Positions 4,993 to 5,171 of a stretch of 5,171 bases of DNA are shown here, piece by piece. The position numbers and the translations under genes are program-made. Source of the DNA: Bacteroidales bacterium UBA7574 (GTDB lineage Bacteria > Bacteroidota > Bacteroidia > Bacteroidales > Paludibacteraceae); contig DLLA01000095.1 in NCBI GenBank assembly GCA_002479035.1, positions 8,465 through 13,635 on the forward strand. Direction: 5' to 3'. Positions within the stretch are counted from its first letter, which is position 1, and each line of letters opens with the position of its first letter. The notes beneath the pieces are model-generated. The model did no database searches. It was not told the origin of the DNA and saw only the letters and a list, made by a program, of their open reading frames with translations.

Positions 4993-5050
4993 CAAACGGA
5001 ACTCCGAAGCCACGGGCAGCCGTCAATTTCCCGTCAATATAGCCGCACAT

Positions 5051-5085
5051 AAAACAAACAACCCATTGAATATCAATGGATTGTT
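5051..5085 (-). terminator. Intrinsic terminator of tRNA-Arg
   Basis: Read on the minus strand, AACAATCCATTGA (5085-5073) pairs with TCAATGGGTTGTT (5069-5057) over 13 bp, including one G-U, with a 3-nt loop. TGTTTT follows directly. It begins 12 nt after the tRNA discriminator base, as expected for a tRNA transcript end. Confidence 0.85.
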
Positions 5086-5097
5086 CTACAAGACTTG

Positions 5098-5171
5098 TGA
5101 TCCATGCAGGATTCAAACCTGCAACCCCCACATCCGTAGTGTGGTACTCTATTCAGTTGAGCTAATGGACC
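5098..5171 (-). tRNA. tRNA-Arg (anticodon ACG), no encoded CCA
   Basis: The tRNA runs from the right edge of the window. The acceptor stem is GGTCCAT/ATGGATC with one G-U pair, and the D stem is GCTC/GAGT. The anticodon stem CCACA/TGTGG holds loop CTACGGA, giving anticodon ACG (plus-strand positions 5135-5137); A34 should be edited to inosine by TadA so that it reads CGU, CGC and CGA. The T arm is GCAGG-TTTGAAT-CCTGC. The discriminator is A (5098) and the next bases are CAA, so CCA must be added after transcription. The D loop (AACTGAATA) and T loop both depart from the standard at positions 19 and 56. The gene is complete, but its promoter is outside the window. Confidence 0.95.

Noticed and set aside
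5098..5171. Integration (att) site in tRNA-Arg
   Set aside because: No integrase gene and no repeated copy of the tRNA 3' end is visible in the window.

Overview
The window looks like a housekeeping segment of a Bacteroidales chromosome (Bacteroides/Prevotella-like, mid-range GC). Three lines of evidence support this. Three promoters fit the Bacteroidetes form TTG/TTTG-N20-TAnnTTTGC. Start codons are preceded by A-rich leaders without Shine-Dalgarno sequences. The proteins match the Bacteroidetes versions of their families, including a two-domain exonuclease next to dnaN, an LpxH-type hydrolase and a short-tailed lipoprotein. The genus cannot be fixed from the sequence alone.

Layout. Positions 1-80 hold no gene, only a C-rich, imperfectly self-complementary intergenic element. 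On the minus strand, dnaN (sliding clamp, 887-2008) is followed after 14 nt by a DEDDh exonuclease (81-872), apparently as one operon. The dnaN promoter (2072-2104) lies back to back with a plus-strand promoter (2111-2142) that serves tRNA-Leu(UAG) (2181-2265). A hairpin with a poor U tract follows the tRNA. Next on the plus strand is an unrecognised secreted lipoprotein gene (2332-2868). Converging on it from the right is a minus-strand cluster: tRNA-Arg(ACG) with a good terminator, then sufT (4601-4915) with its own promoter, lpxH (3673-4467) and mazG (2903-3697). lpxH and mazG overlap by 25 nt.

Function. The left half concerns DNA replication and end-processing (clamp plus exonuclease). 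The right half groups Fe-S cluster assembly (sufT), lipid A synthesis (lpxH) and nucleotide-pool cleaning (mazG). These are not one pathway and are probably grouped only by transcription.

I found no mobile element, CRISPR array, defence system or obviously novel multi-gene system. The most interesting items are small. tRNA-Arg replaces the near-universal G19-C56 pair with A19-U56. lpxH has only a TTG start, which sits directly after a 7-nt repeat array and a possible coupled upstream ORF. Short GC-rich palindromes sit on both sides of sufT.
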